54,565 nucleotides of DNA from assembly GCF_003857015.1 (NCBI RefSeq), contig NZ_QGGF01000496.1:1-54565 (forward strand). The letters run 5' to 3'. The position numbers and the translations under genes were made by a program. The DNA is from Micromonospora globispora (GTDB lineage: Bacteria > Actinomycetota > Actinomycetes > Mycobacteriales > Micromonosporaceae). The notes under the pieces are model-generated. The model did no database searches, was not told the DNA's origin, and saw only the letters and a program-made list of their open reading frames with translations. Position 1 is the first letter of the stretch, and each line of letters starts with the position of its first letter. Below are positions 35,072 to 42,793 of the stretch, one piece after another.

Positions 35072-36130
35072 ATGGCTACGCGACAGGCGATCGATCCGGC
35101 TTGGTGGGACACCGAGCAGAGCGATGGCGTGCCCATGCGGCAGGTCCTCGCCGAGCGGGACATCAAGGCGCTCCTCCAGTTCCTGCGCAGACGTGGCTGG
35201 AGCTGGGGCGCCATCGCGCAAGCCACCGACATCGGGGAACAACGCGTACGTGAAATCGCCAACGGGAAACGCAGGATCGAGAACTACGACGTCTACGTGC
35301 GCGTCGCAGTCGGCCTCAACATCCCACGGGACTACATCGGCGTCGGCCTACGTCCGATCGACGAGCCCACCGTCGCGGTTGGCTCTGTTGTCGGCCGCGG
35401 CACCCACGACGTTCCGGGCGAGATGACCGTGACGCTGAAGAACGCCATCGAACGCGCCACCCCGGCCGAGGTAGCCGATCACGGCAAGCCCGACCTGGAC
35501 CGCTTCGAGTCACAGGTGAGTCAGGCCTGGGCGGATCGCCGACACACCGGCCAGCGAGAGACTAACCTCATCCTGGTCGCAGGGCTCGCCGGTTCCGGCA
35601 AGACCGAGTTCGCCAAGTTCCTCAGTGCGGTTACCGGCTGGGCGTTGCTGGACAAGGACGTCCTCACCCGGCCAATGGTTGAGAGTATGCTCGTTGCCCT
35701 CAAGAGCGATCCCAATGACCGGCACAGCGAGCTGTACCGGGCTGAGGTACGCCCCGTCGAATACCGAAGCCTGCTCAACGCCACCTTTGCCAACATCGAC
35801 AACGGCATCTCCACGGTGGTCACCGCGCCATTCCTGGCCGAGGTCTCCGACCTGCACTGGCTACGCTGGCTGCTCCACCGCTGCGACACCGCAGGCGCCC
35901 ACCCGGAAATCGTCTGGGTCAGCGCTGATGTCGAGACCATGCACACCTACCTTCAGATGCGCGACGCGGCTCGGGACGCTTGGAAGCTCAATCACTGGCA
36001 AGAGTACCTCGCCTCGATCAACCTGGACCTGCGTCCTGCGCTGCCGCACTTCTTCATCGACAACTCGCTGGGCAGTGCAGTCCGGCTGGCCGACGAAGCT
36101 CGCCGGATCTCGGAGTGGATCGGCAAGTGA
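35072..36130 (+). CDS. HTH-P-loop kinase fusion protein
   Basis: ATG 35072 is chosen because the about 67 codons upstream look non-coding. The 352-residue protein has an N-terminal HTH (LQFLRRRGWSWGAIAQATDI, GEQRVREIANGKRRIENYDV) like XRE regulators. From residue 165 there is a kinase domain with Walker A (VAGLAGSGKTEFAKFL), LLDKDVLTRPMVESML and HPEIVWVSAD, resembling zeta-toxin or Chl phosphotransferase-like enzymes. The next gene overlaps by 4 nt and encodes another nucleotide kinase. DNA recognition plus two kinases may form a regulatory or toxin-like module; function unproven. Confidence 0.7.
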   Translation: MATRQAIDPAWWDTEQSDGVPMRQVLAERDIKALLQFLRRRGWSWGAIAQATDIGEQRVREIANGKRRIENYDVYVRVAVGLNIPRDYIGVGLRPIDEPTVAVGSVVGRGTHDVPGEMTVTLKNAIERATPAEVADHGKPDLDRFESQVSQAWADRRHTGQRETNLILVAGLAGSGKTEFAKFLSAVTGWALLDKDVLTRPMVESMLVALKSDPNDRHSELYRAEVRPVEYRSLLNATFANIDNGISTVVTAPFLAEVSDLHWLRWLLHRCDTAGAHPEIVWVSADVETMHTYLQMRDAARDAWKLNHWQEYLASINLDLRPALPHFFIDNSLGSAVRLADEARRISEWIGK

Positions 36131-36711
36131 ACCCGACCGGCGTCATCCTCTACGGCCCGCCAGCCCCCGGCAAGGACACCATCACCGCCGCGCTCACCCG
36201 CCTCGCCGCGCGGTACACACCCTTCCGCCGCCTAAAGATCGGCGCAGGCAAGACCGACGGCTACCGCATCGGCACACCGGAACAGCTCATCCGACTTCGC
36301 GCATCACGTCAGGTGTTGTACGAGAACCTCCGGTACGGCAACACCTACGTCATCGACGTGCCGCACCTGACCTCGATTATTGACACCGGACAGGTACCGG
36401 TCCTTCACCTGGGCCAGATCGCCGGAGTCACGGCAGTTACCCGGTTTCCCGTGGCATGGACCACCGTTCTCCTCTGGTGTTCCCGAGAGTCGACCGCCCA
36501 GCGCGCCCATGCCCGCGGGTCGACCGACATTGACGCGCGGCTCACCGTTTGGGACGAAACTCTTGCAGGCCTCCGAGCCGCCGATGACGTTTTCTCCCGC
36601 CGCATCGACACCGACTCCACCACGCCGGACACAGCGGCAGTCATGATTCACGCCTGCACCCTGAGTGCGGCGCCGGCACCAACCGCGGCTACGCAACGCC
36701 GACTCCGGTGA
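36127..36711 (+). CDS. guanylate-kinase-like P-loop protein
   Basis: GTG 36127 overlaps the preceding stop (GTGA). The 194-residue product begins VILYGPPAPGKDTITAAL (Walker A GPPAPGKD), then YRIGTPEQLIRLRASRQVLY, VIDVPHLTSI, and a lid-like LLWCSRESTAQRAHARGSTD. It is similar in plan to guanylate kinases but with a divergent P-loop (Ala for Ser/Gly, Asp for Ser/Thr). It is probably co-translated with and functionally linked to the HTH-kinase. Confidence 0.65.
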   Translation: MNPTGVILYGPPAPGKDTITAALTRLAARYTPFRRLKIGAGKTDGYRIGTPEQLIRLRASRQVLYENLRYGNTYVIDVPHLTSIIDTGQVPVLHLGQIAGVTAVTRFPVAWTTVLLWCSRESTAQRAHARGSTDIDARLTVWDETLAGLRAADDVFSRRIDTDSTTPDTAAVMIHACTLSAAPAPTAATQRRLR

Positions 36712-37856
36712 CCGAAGCCTCCGATTCTCGTGCCGTCAGGCGCATGCTGAAAACGCCGTTCGCGCATGGTCACCCGGGCTACCTACCTGCCTCGGCTCGC
36801 CCGACACTGACGAAGGCGGGGATCTTGGGCTGCCGAGTGGCGTCGTCCGATGCGGCATCCGGATTACCCAATCCTCCGGACAGATTCGCTCAAGCTCGGG
36901 CTTGGCCGGATTCCCAAAGCTAGCGCGGCTTTGCCCGATCGTGCACAACCTGCAGTCGGCTATGGCGCGATCCTCCGGTGCGCTACATCCAAGGATGCTT
37001 TTGCATCACCAGCAATACCTTGCACACCCACACAGGGTTTGTGCGTCTGATGGATCAGCGTTGCATGGGTGCCCACCCGCCTGAGGGCCGGTCGGCGACG
37101 ACGCCTCACCGGACAGCGAGCCTGCCGCGTCGTTTGCTTGGCGCACCAGACGTCCGTATGGGTGCCCACCGAGCCCGTTGAGGCAGGTCGGCGGCGGACA
37201 CGCGCCATAGTCAGCGGCCCCGCTGTGTGGAGTTGTCAGCGGCGCACCCGTGGAGGGTCGCGCCGCAGCTGAACCTTCGCGTTTCCCTTTGTCACACCGC
37301 TGTGCGTCGTCGCTGCGCCGCACGCCATGCCACCTACCCACCAATCGGCCCTGACGTGCCCGGTACATCCCGCTTGGCAGCGGTTCGTTGAAAACTCCAC
37401 AGTGGAAGCCAATCTGCATCATCAACAACCCGACCTGGGGCTCGTCTTCCGGCGAGCCTCCCGCCTGCCCTCGACGCGGCCGAGGAGCAGCGAAGCTGGG
37501 CCAGCCGACGCCCGAGGTTCCGCCCCACCGGCAAGCGCTCGGGAGCACCACCTGTCCGTACACCCACCATCACGATCTGGGCCAACCTTCCCGATGCGCC
37601 CCAAACCAAGGCGTGACTGGTGTCCGCTCATCGACTATGACCGCACTCATCGCGGCTACCAGATCCGTGCACGACTTGTAATGATTGCCGGCGAGCTGGC
37701 CCCGGCGCGTTCGGAGGAGGTCAGGACCTGCCTTGAGACGTGTTTCGGCGCAACCGAAGATGCTTGTCGGCGTACAGCCCAACGTACATAGCCAGGTACG
37801 TGGCAACGCGCAAGATCCACATGCGGATAAGGTGAGGTCAGTCGATCTGGCGGCCC
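36712..37856. other. long non-coding or decayed stretch
   Basis: More than 1.1 kb without a supported gene. It contains an imperfect direct repeat starting TATGGGTGCCCACC (37063-37100 and 37156-37193, 93 bp apart). Short frames such as the one ending near 37790 have no recognisable domain. Confidence 0.4.
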
Positions 37857-38033
37857 CTACGTCCCGACACCGCCGACACTGACCACTGCGCGCCCGCTCG
37901 GGCAGCTGATCGTGGTGGGTTGCGGCGCGCAGGCCGGTCCGGCCGATTGCGCCGGGGACGTGGGCGCCGAGGCAGCTGTGCAGGTCGCCGCCAGTGCGGC
38001 CCCGGCCAGGGTGATCGTGGGGCTTCGGGACAT
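37857..38033 (-). CDS. possible small secreted protein, 58 aa
   Basis: ATG 38033 encodes a signal-like N-terminus (MSRSPTITLAGAALAATCTA) and a short Cys-containing tail. It lies 10 nt downstream of the TetR gene on the same strand. The ribosome site is weak; it could be an artefact. Confidence 0.35.
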   Translation of the reverse strand: MSRSPTITLAGAALAATCTAASAPTSPAQSAGPACAPQPTTISCPSGRAVVSVGGVGT

Positions 38034-38043
38034 GTTCACATGT

Positions 38044-38760
38044 CTACGATTCTTCGCGGGCTGCGGAGGTTCCCGGTCGGACCGAAGTGCTCGGGGCGAG
38101 CCGGGCTTCGAGGCCATCGAGGAGGGCCGCGAGGCCGAACTCGAACGTTTCGGCGGGTGCCGCGGCGTACTCGGCGGAGGCGGTTTCCAGGCGCGCCCGC
38201 AAGCGCGGGTACTGCGCCGCGATCTCGTGGGCCTTTGCCATGCTGGCGCGCATCAGTTCCTCGGCGTTGCCGCTGTCGCGGCTGAGCCTCTTGGCGAGCG
38301 AGTCGGCCGCGGCCGGGCCGAGGGCGTTGCCGAGCACGAAGGTGAAGACGCTGGCTGCCGCCTGGTCGGCCTGCGCTTCGGTGAAGCCGGCCGCTTCGAA
38401 GACGGCGAGGCTGCGGTCGTCGTGGCGGGCCTTGCCGGGGCCGAACACCACGAAGGAGCCGAAAGCCTGCACCAGCCAGGGGTGGCGGGTCAACATCGCG
38501 TGCAGTTCGGTGGCCATCTGTGTGGCGGCCGTACGCCAGTCGGTCGTGGCCAGGTCGGGCAGCGTGATCTCGTTCCAGGCCTGGTCGCCGGCGAGTGCGA
38601 TGAGGTTCTCCTTGCTGCCCACGTGCCAGTAGACCGCGGTGGCCGCCGAGCCGAGTCGCTTGCCCAGGGCGCGCATGTTCAGGCCGTCCAGGCCCTCGGC
38701 GTCGAGCAGATCGGTCGCGGTCTTGACGATCTGGTCGCGGTTCAGCGTGTCGCGCGGCAT
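38044..38760 (-). CDS. TetR-family transcriptional regulator
   Basis: ATG 38760 encodes 238 residues. The N-terminal HTH reads LNRDQIVKTATDLLDAEGLD, LNMRALGKRLGSAATAVYWH and VGSKENLIALAGDQ. The C-terminal ligand domain is TetR_C-like (WRTAATQMATELHAMLTRHP). On the minus strand TATCTT (38773-38768) and TTGAAC (38795-38790) form -10 and -35 elements 16 bp apart that place the start of transcription near ATG, so the mRNA is probably leaderless. It is divergent from the serine hydrolase it likely represses, with three operators between them. Confidence 0.9.
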   Translation of the reverse strand: MPRDTLNRDQIVKTATDLLDAEGLDGLNMRALGKRLGSAATAVYWHVGSKENLIALAGDQAWNEITLPDLATTDWRTAATQMATELHAMLTRHPWLVQAFGSFVVFGPGKARHDDRSLAVFEAAGFTEAQADQAAASVFTFVLGNALGPAAADSLAKRLSRDSGNAEELMRASMAKAHEIAAQYPRLRARLETASAEYAAAPAETFEFGLAALLDGLEARLAPSTSVRPGTSAAREES

Positions 38761-38873
38761 ACGTCCAAGATAGCGAGGTCTTGAACTTAGTTCAAGAATC
38801 ACTTGCACAGCGTTCAGGTCGTGGGCTAGGTTCCACTTGCACACAGTTCAAGTCGTTCCACGGAGGGAACGGA
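38761..38873. promoter_or_regulatory. divergent promoter with three TetR operators
   Basis: The palindrome CTTGAAC-N3-GTTCAAG is perfect at 38780-38796, and near-perfect copies lie at 38802-38818 (CTTGCAC-AGC-GTTCAGG) and 38836-38852 (CTTGCAC-ACA-GTTCAAG). The first covers the TetR -35. The second contains TTGCAC (38803-38808), which with TAGGTT (38827-38832) at 18 bp forms the hydrolase promoter, and the third covers its start region. Repressor binding would block both genes. Confidence 0.85.
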
Positions 38874-40247
38874 ATGTCACAGAACACGCTGGCCGAGTTC
38901 GTCGAGGCCACCGCTACGAAGTTCGGAATCCCCGGCGTCGCCGTCGGGGTATGGGTCAACGGCCAGGAGATGTACGCCTGCTACGGCGTGACGAGCGTCG
39001 ACAACCCGCTGCCGGTCGACCGGGACACGATGTTCGTGCTCGGCTCGGTCACGAAGACCTTCACGGCGACCGCGCTGATGTGCCTGGTCGCGCAGGGGCG
39101 GGTCGACCTGGATGCGCCGGTACGCCGCTACGTGCCGGAGCTGCGGCTCGCCGAAGAGCAGACCGCGGCGAGCATCACGGTGATGAACCTGCTCAACCAC
39201 ACCGGCGGTCTCGGACTGGGGTTCATCGCCGACACCGGTGAGGGCGACGACGCCCTGGCCCGTTATGTGGCGCAGCTGCCCGAGCTGGAGCTGATCGGCC
39301 CGCCCGGTGCGCGGGCCTCCTACAGCCAGGCCGGGTTCAACCTGATCGGGCGGATCATCGAGAAGGTCACCGGCCTGACCTACGAACGTGCCGTCGCCTC
39401 GCTGCTGTTCGAGCCGCTCGGCCTGGAACACAGCTTCTATCCGGCCAGCGACGTCCTCAGCCGCCGGTTCGCGGTGGGGCACAACCCCGGTGAGGATGGC
39501 GCGCTGGCCGTCGCGCGGCTGCGCAAGCGATGGCGCGGCGACAACCCGGGCGGCGGCCTGGAATCCTCGGCGGCCGACCTGCTGCGCTGGGCCCGGTTTC
39601 ACCTCGGCGACGGCCGCACGGAAAGCGGCGAGGAGGTTATGCCCGCCGAGATGTTGCAGCGGATGAAGGAGCCGACCGTCGAGCTGCGCGGCAGCTCGCT
39701 CGGTGACGCGTTCGGCATCGCGTGGTTCCTGCGTGATGTGGACGGCGTACGCACCGTCGGGCACGGCGGGTCGACCAACGGCCAGTTCGCCGAACTGCTC
39801 CTCGTACCGGAGCGTGACTTCGCCGTCGTCTCGCTGTCCAACGCCGGCCCCAACGGCATCCCCTTCAACCAGGCCGTCGTCCAGTGGGCGCTGGAGCACC
39901 ACGTGGGGGTCGTCGATCGGGACCCGCAGCCGATCCCGCACGACGCCGCGTGGGCCCGCGAGGTCGTCGGGGACTATGACATGGACTCCATGTACGTCAC
40001 CATCGCCGGCGACGGGACGGGACTGACGCTGGAGGTCGACATCAAGCCGGAGATCCGTGCCGCGGCCGTAACCGAACTGCCGCCGGGCTACGCGCCGGCC
40101 GCCATCGGCCGGCTGCCCGGTGACGGGGATGAGTACATCATCACCGAGGGCGGCATGAAGGGGCAGCGCGGCTTCTTCACCCGCGACGAGCACGGCGTGG
40201 TGGTCGGCGTCGACCTGGCCGGCCGGGTCGCCACCCGCGTCGCGTAG
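38874..40247 (+). CDS. serine hydrolase, beta-lactamase/EstB family
   Basis: ATG 38874 sits 6 nt after GGAGGG. The 457-residue protein has the class C-like SxxK motif (GSVTKTF), a Tyr motif in YSQAGFN (YxN-like but with Gln-Ala) and HGG-type VGHGGSTNG. No signal peptide is seen, so it is cytoplasmic, unlike resistance beta-lactamases; esterases and D-amino-acid peptidases of this family fit better. The C-terminal about 100 residues form an extra beta domain (lipocalin-like). It is under the TetR operators. Confidence 0.88.
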   Translation: MSQNTLAEFVEATATKFGIPGVAVGVWVNGQEMYACYGVTSVDNPLPVDRDTMFVLGSVTKTFTATALMCLVAQGRVDLDAPVRRYVPELRLAEEQTAASITVMNLLNHTGGLGLGFIADTGEGDDALARYVAQLPELELIGPPGARASYSQAGFNLIGRIIEKVTGLTYERAVASLLFEPLGLEHSFYPASDVLSRRFAVGHNPGEDGALAVARLRKRWRGDNPGGGLESSAADLLRWARFHLGDGRTESGEEVMPAEMLQRMKEPTVELRGSSLGDAFGIAWFLRDVDGVRTVGHGGSTNGQFAELLLVPERDFAVVSLSNAGPNGIPFNQAVVQWALEHHVGVVDRDPQPIPHDAAWAREVVGDYDMDSMYVTIAGDGTGLTLEVDIKPEIRAAAVTELPPGYAPAAIGRLPGDGDEYIITEGGMKGQRGFFTRDEHGVVVGVDLAGRVATRVA

Positions 40248-40251
40248 CACT

Positions 40252-40286
40252 GCGGGAAGGAAGTCCTGTGCGGACTGCCTTCCTGC
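40252..40286 (+). terminator. hairpin terminator after serine hydrolase
   Basis: GCGGGAAGG..AGTCC pairs with GGACT.CCTTCCTGC a few bases after the stop; no U-tract. Confidence 0.7.
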
Positions 40287-40601
40287 GTAATGCCAACATG
40301 GCCCGTTGACTTCAGCAGCAAGTGCCGCGCGGAATGGACCCCGCCGGCGTCAGCGCATGCGTACCTACCTCGGCACGTACGAGTACGCCGACATCCGGGG
40401 TGCCGTCTGACTTCTTCAGCAGCCCCGGGGCGGAGGGTAGCCGATTCGGCGGGATGCCGCGGCGCAGGATCTTCACGAGAGAGATCGTCAAATGTTGTGG
40501 ATCGGCGGGAGTCGGGTAGGCACGGCCACGAAGCCCCCGAGCTTGGAACCCACCTCCAGACTGAATCGTCCGGAGCGAGGGATCATGGCATCCTTGCCCG
40601 C

Positions 40602-41523
40602 ATGGTCGAACAGACCGATCCCTCGCTTGCTGACGCCGAGCTGCCCGCCTGCATCCAGGCCGCTCGGCAGGCTCCCGGAGCTCCTGCCCGCGCTGTGGGA
40701 GCAGCAGAGCTACGGCGTGCCCAACGGTTGCGTGCCGAAGCCCGCCCCCCGGGCCCGGAGATCGCCTGGGCCGAGGATCTGACGGTCGGTTTCGGCAGCC
40801 GTCGGAGCCCGCCTCTACCGGCCGTCGGCTGCGGCCGGGCCGCTGGTGGTGTTCCTCCACGGTGGGATGTGGACGATCAGCGACCTTGAGTCGTACGACC
40901 GGGCGTGCCGCCGATTGGCGCTCACGACCGACACGGTCGTGCTGAGCGTCGACTTCCGCCGGGCTGCTGAGCACCCATGGCCGACAGCCGTCGATGATTG
41001 CGTGGACGTCGTCCGGTGGGCGGCAACCGGCGGTGGTTCGAGCCTCGGCATCGCAGGACCTACCGTCGTCATGGGCGACAGCTCTGGCGGGAACCTTGCC
41101 ACGCTCACCTGCCTGCGCCTATGCGACGAGGGGTGGGCCGCTGCCGGCCGCCCAGGTCCTTGTGTATCCCAACACCGATCTGACGCACTCCTATCCCAGT
41201 ACGCAGACGAAGGCCACGGGCTGGGGCTTGACCACCGACGATGCCGAGTGGGGCGCTGAACAGTGGGTTCCGGACCCGTCCCGGCGCGCCGAGCCCGAGG
41301 TCAGTCCGGTGTTCGCCGCGGACCTCGGCGGTCTGCCGCCCACCGTTGTCGTCACCGCGGAGCACGATCCGTTGCGGGATGAGGGCGACGCGTATGCGGC
41401 CCGGCTGGCCGCCGCGGACGTTCCTGCCAGGCACCGGTGCGAGGCCGGGATGGTCCACGGATTCCTCACGCTCGACACCATCTCTCCGGCCGCAGCGGCG
41501 GCCGGAGATCGAGTCTTCCCAGA
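40602..41523 (+). pseudogene. alpha/beta-hydrolase (HSL family) pseudogene with two frameshifts
   Basis: Three frames join to one hydrolase. Frame A from ATG 40602 (MVEQTDPSLADAELPACIQA) runs to about 40795. Frame B (VGARLYRPSAAA, VVFLHGGMWTIS oxyanion motif, GDSSGGNLATL nucleophile elbow) runs to about 41130. Frame C (VLVYPNTDLTHSY, VVVTAEHDPLRDEGDAYA with catalytic Asp, MVHGFLTLDT with catalytic His) runs to about 41523. All catalytic residues survive but in different frames, so decay is recent. At its 3' end it runs in frame into an integrase fragment. Confidence 0.75.
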
Positions 41524-41716
41524 CGTCGCAGACCTTCGGCACTCGTACGCGACGGAGTTGGTGTCGCGCGGCGTCCCGGTCAACGACGTCCAGGCGGTGA
41601 TGGGCCACGAGAAGCCGTCGACCACCCTCAACCTCTACACGCACCGATCGGACGGCCGGGATCAACGCATCCGCGAGGCGTTCGCTGACGATCCGCTGAC
41701 TTCCAGCGACGACTAG
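41524..41716 (+). pseudogene. C-terminal remnant of a tyrosine integrase, fused to the hydrolase frame
   Basis: The last about 63 codons read DLRHSYATELVSRGVPVNDV, QAVMGHEKPSTTLNLYTHRS and an acidic tail. They hold the second Arg (RHSYAT), the GHEKPSTT box and the catalytic Tyr (LYTH). The N-terminal arm-binding domain and first catalytic Arg are missing. Its position directly before a terminator and a tRNA 3' fragment is the normal int-attP order of AICEs. Confidence 0.8.
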
Positions 41717-41729
41717 CGATGCAATCAGC

Positions 41730-41759
41730 AAAAGGCATCCTCACCTGAGGGTGCCTTTT
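41730..41759 (+). terminator. integrase terminator
   Basis: AAAAGGCATCCTCA and GAGGGTGCCTTTT form a hairpin between the integrase remnant and the tRNA-Val fragment. The equivalent hairpin recurs at 47451. Confidence 0.8.
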
Positions 41760-41772
41760 CTGGCCATATCGG

Positions 41773-41817
41773 TGGTGGGCGATACTGGGATCGAACCAGT
41801 GACCTCTTCGGTGTGAA
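41773..41817 (-). repeat. att site: 3' half of tRNA-Val(CAC), copy 1
   Basis: On the minus strand this is the anticodon loop TTCACAC, stem strand CGAAG, variable loop AGGTC, T-arm ACTGG-TTCGATC-CCAGT, acceptor strand ATCGCCC and ACCA. It is identical over 45 bp to 47495-47539. The 5' half of the tRNA is absent, so it is an attachment core, not a functional tRNA. Confidence 0.85.
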
Positions 41818-41856
41818 TGTTGATCTCGTCCGTCGAGGTGCTTCAAGCGATGCGAT

Positions 41857-42291
41857 CTAATGCCGTCGGGTGCGATCCGGCCAGCGTTTGACGTCGGCCA
41901 GGGAGGCATGAAGGGGAACCAATTGCTGACTTCTCGCTGACGTAGCGGCCTGACCGCGCGGGGTGAACGTCCCAGCTCGATTACGCGGCACGTCGATCTC
42001 GACATGATCACTCGCCTCGGTCAGCACCGTCTTGGACCGGGTGCCGTTGCGGATGGTGCCCGACCCCGCGCCGGCCGGATCGTACTTCTCATAGCCCAGG
42101 TGCTCGGTCATCTCCTCATTCAGCGCGGTCTCGAGCACCGTCTTGGTCAACTGCTTGAGCAGCCCGTCCGGGCGGGTCAGCGACAAGCCCTGTTCCTTGG
42201 CCAACCGGCCCAGCTCGGCGGCGGCCTGCTCCTCCGCCGGCGGCTCAGGCTTCCTCTTCCGTGGGGTCACATCGTTCAGTGTCGCGGTCAT
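41857..42291 (-). pseudogene. IS256-family transposase, N-terminal fragment
   Basis: ATG 42291 follows GAGGAGGG. About 110 residues match the IS256/Mutator N-terminus: LLKQLTKTVLETALNEEMTE, HLGYEKYDPAGAGSGTIRNG and VEIDVPRNRAGTFTPRG. It then breaks into unrelated sequence (about 41950), exactly at the paired octamers of the att region, and lacks the DDE catalytic domain. It is an inactive relic. Confidence 0.85.
41923..41941 (+). repeat. paired octamers right of tRNA-Val fragment copy 1 (att-like locus 7)
   Basis: TTGCTGAC (41923) and TCGCTGAC (41934) are direct repeats 11 bp apart, 106 bp from the core end; candidate arm-type integrase sites. Confidence 0.5.
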
Positions 42292-42793
42292 CACGGCACC
42301 CTCCTCGCCAAGCACCACGCCCAGCGGTCAGGCCGGAAACACCGTTAAATCCACAGTCCCGCCGCTGAAGCCCCTGAATCTTGAGCCGACCATGCGCCCG
42401 CGTGAGCGCGGGATGAGCCAGCTGTGAGCGCGGGATGCCATCCTCGTCAGTGCCTTGTGGAAACCAACGGGCGGCACGGGCGGCAACGCCGATAGCAGGA
42501 CGAGCCTGATTTGGGAGGGGAATACGGCCCGCAACGGATAGCGATTGGTGGCAACCGTGCCACCGACGACCGTTACTACGCGTGCGCCGGGCAGTCGATT
42601 ATTTGGAAACGGTAGGCGGAGGTCCTACCCAAGCTGTCACAGCGCTGGCTCAAGCGCTAGGCCATTGACGACCAGACCAATGGCGGCTCGGTGGTGGACG
42701 AAGGGGGCGAGATCACGCCCGCGTGAAGATCGGAAATTTGCTGGGTGGGCATGGGCCGGGGCCACCGTTTCGCTAGTAGAAAGGATGTGGCAC
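42292..42793. other. non-coding stretch with short tandem repeat
   Basis: No gene. GTGAGCGCGGGATG occurs twice in tandem near 42402-42438. The ribosome site AGAAAGG of the next gene is at its right end. Confidence 0.4.

Noticed and set aside
37327-37791. A 154-codon gene
   Set aside because: Composition and sequence show no domain or start signal; the region lacks consistent codon bias.
41773-41817. A tRNA gene
   Set aside because: Only the 3' half from the anticodon loop onward is present; D-arm and 5' acceptor strand are missing here and at 47495.
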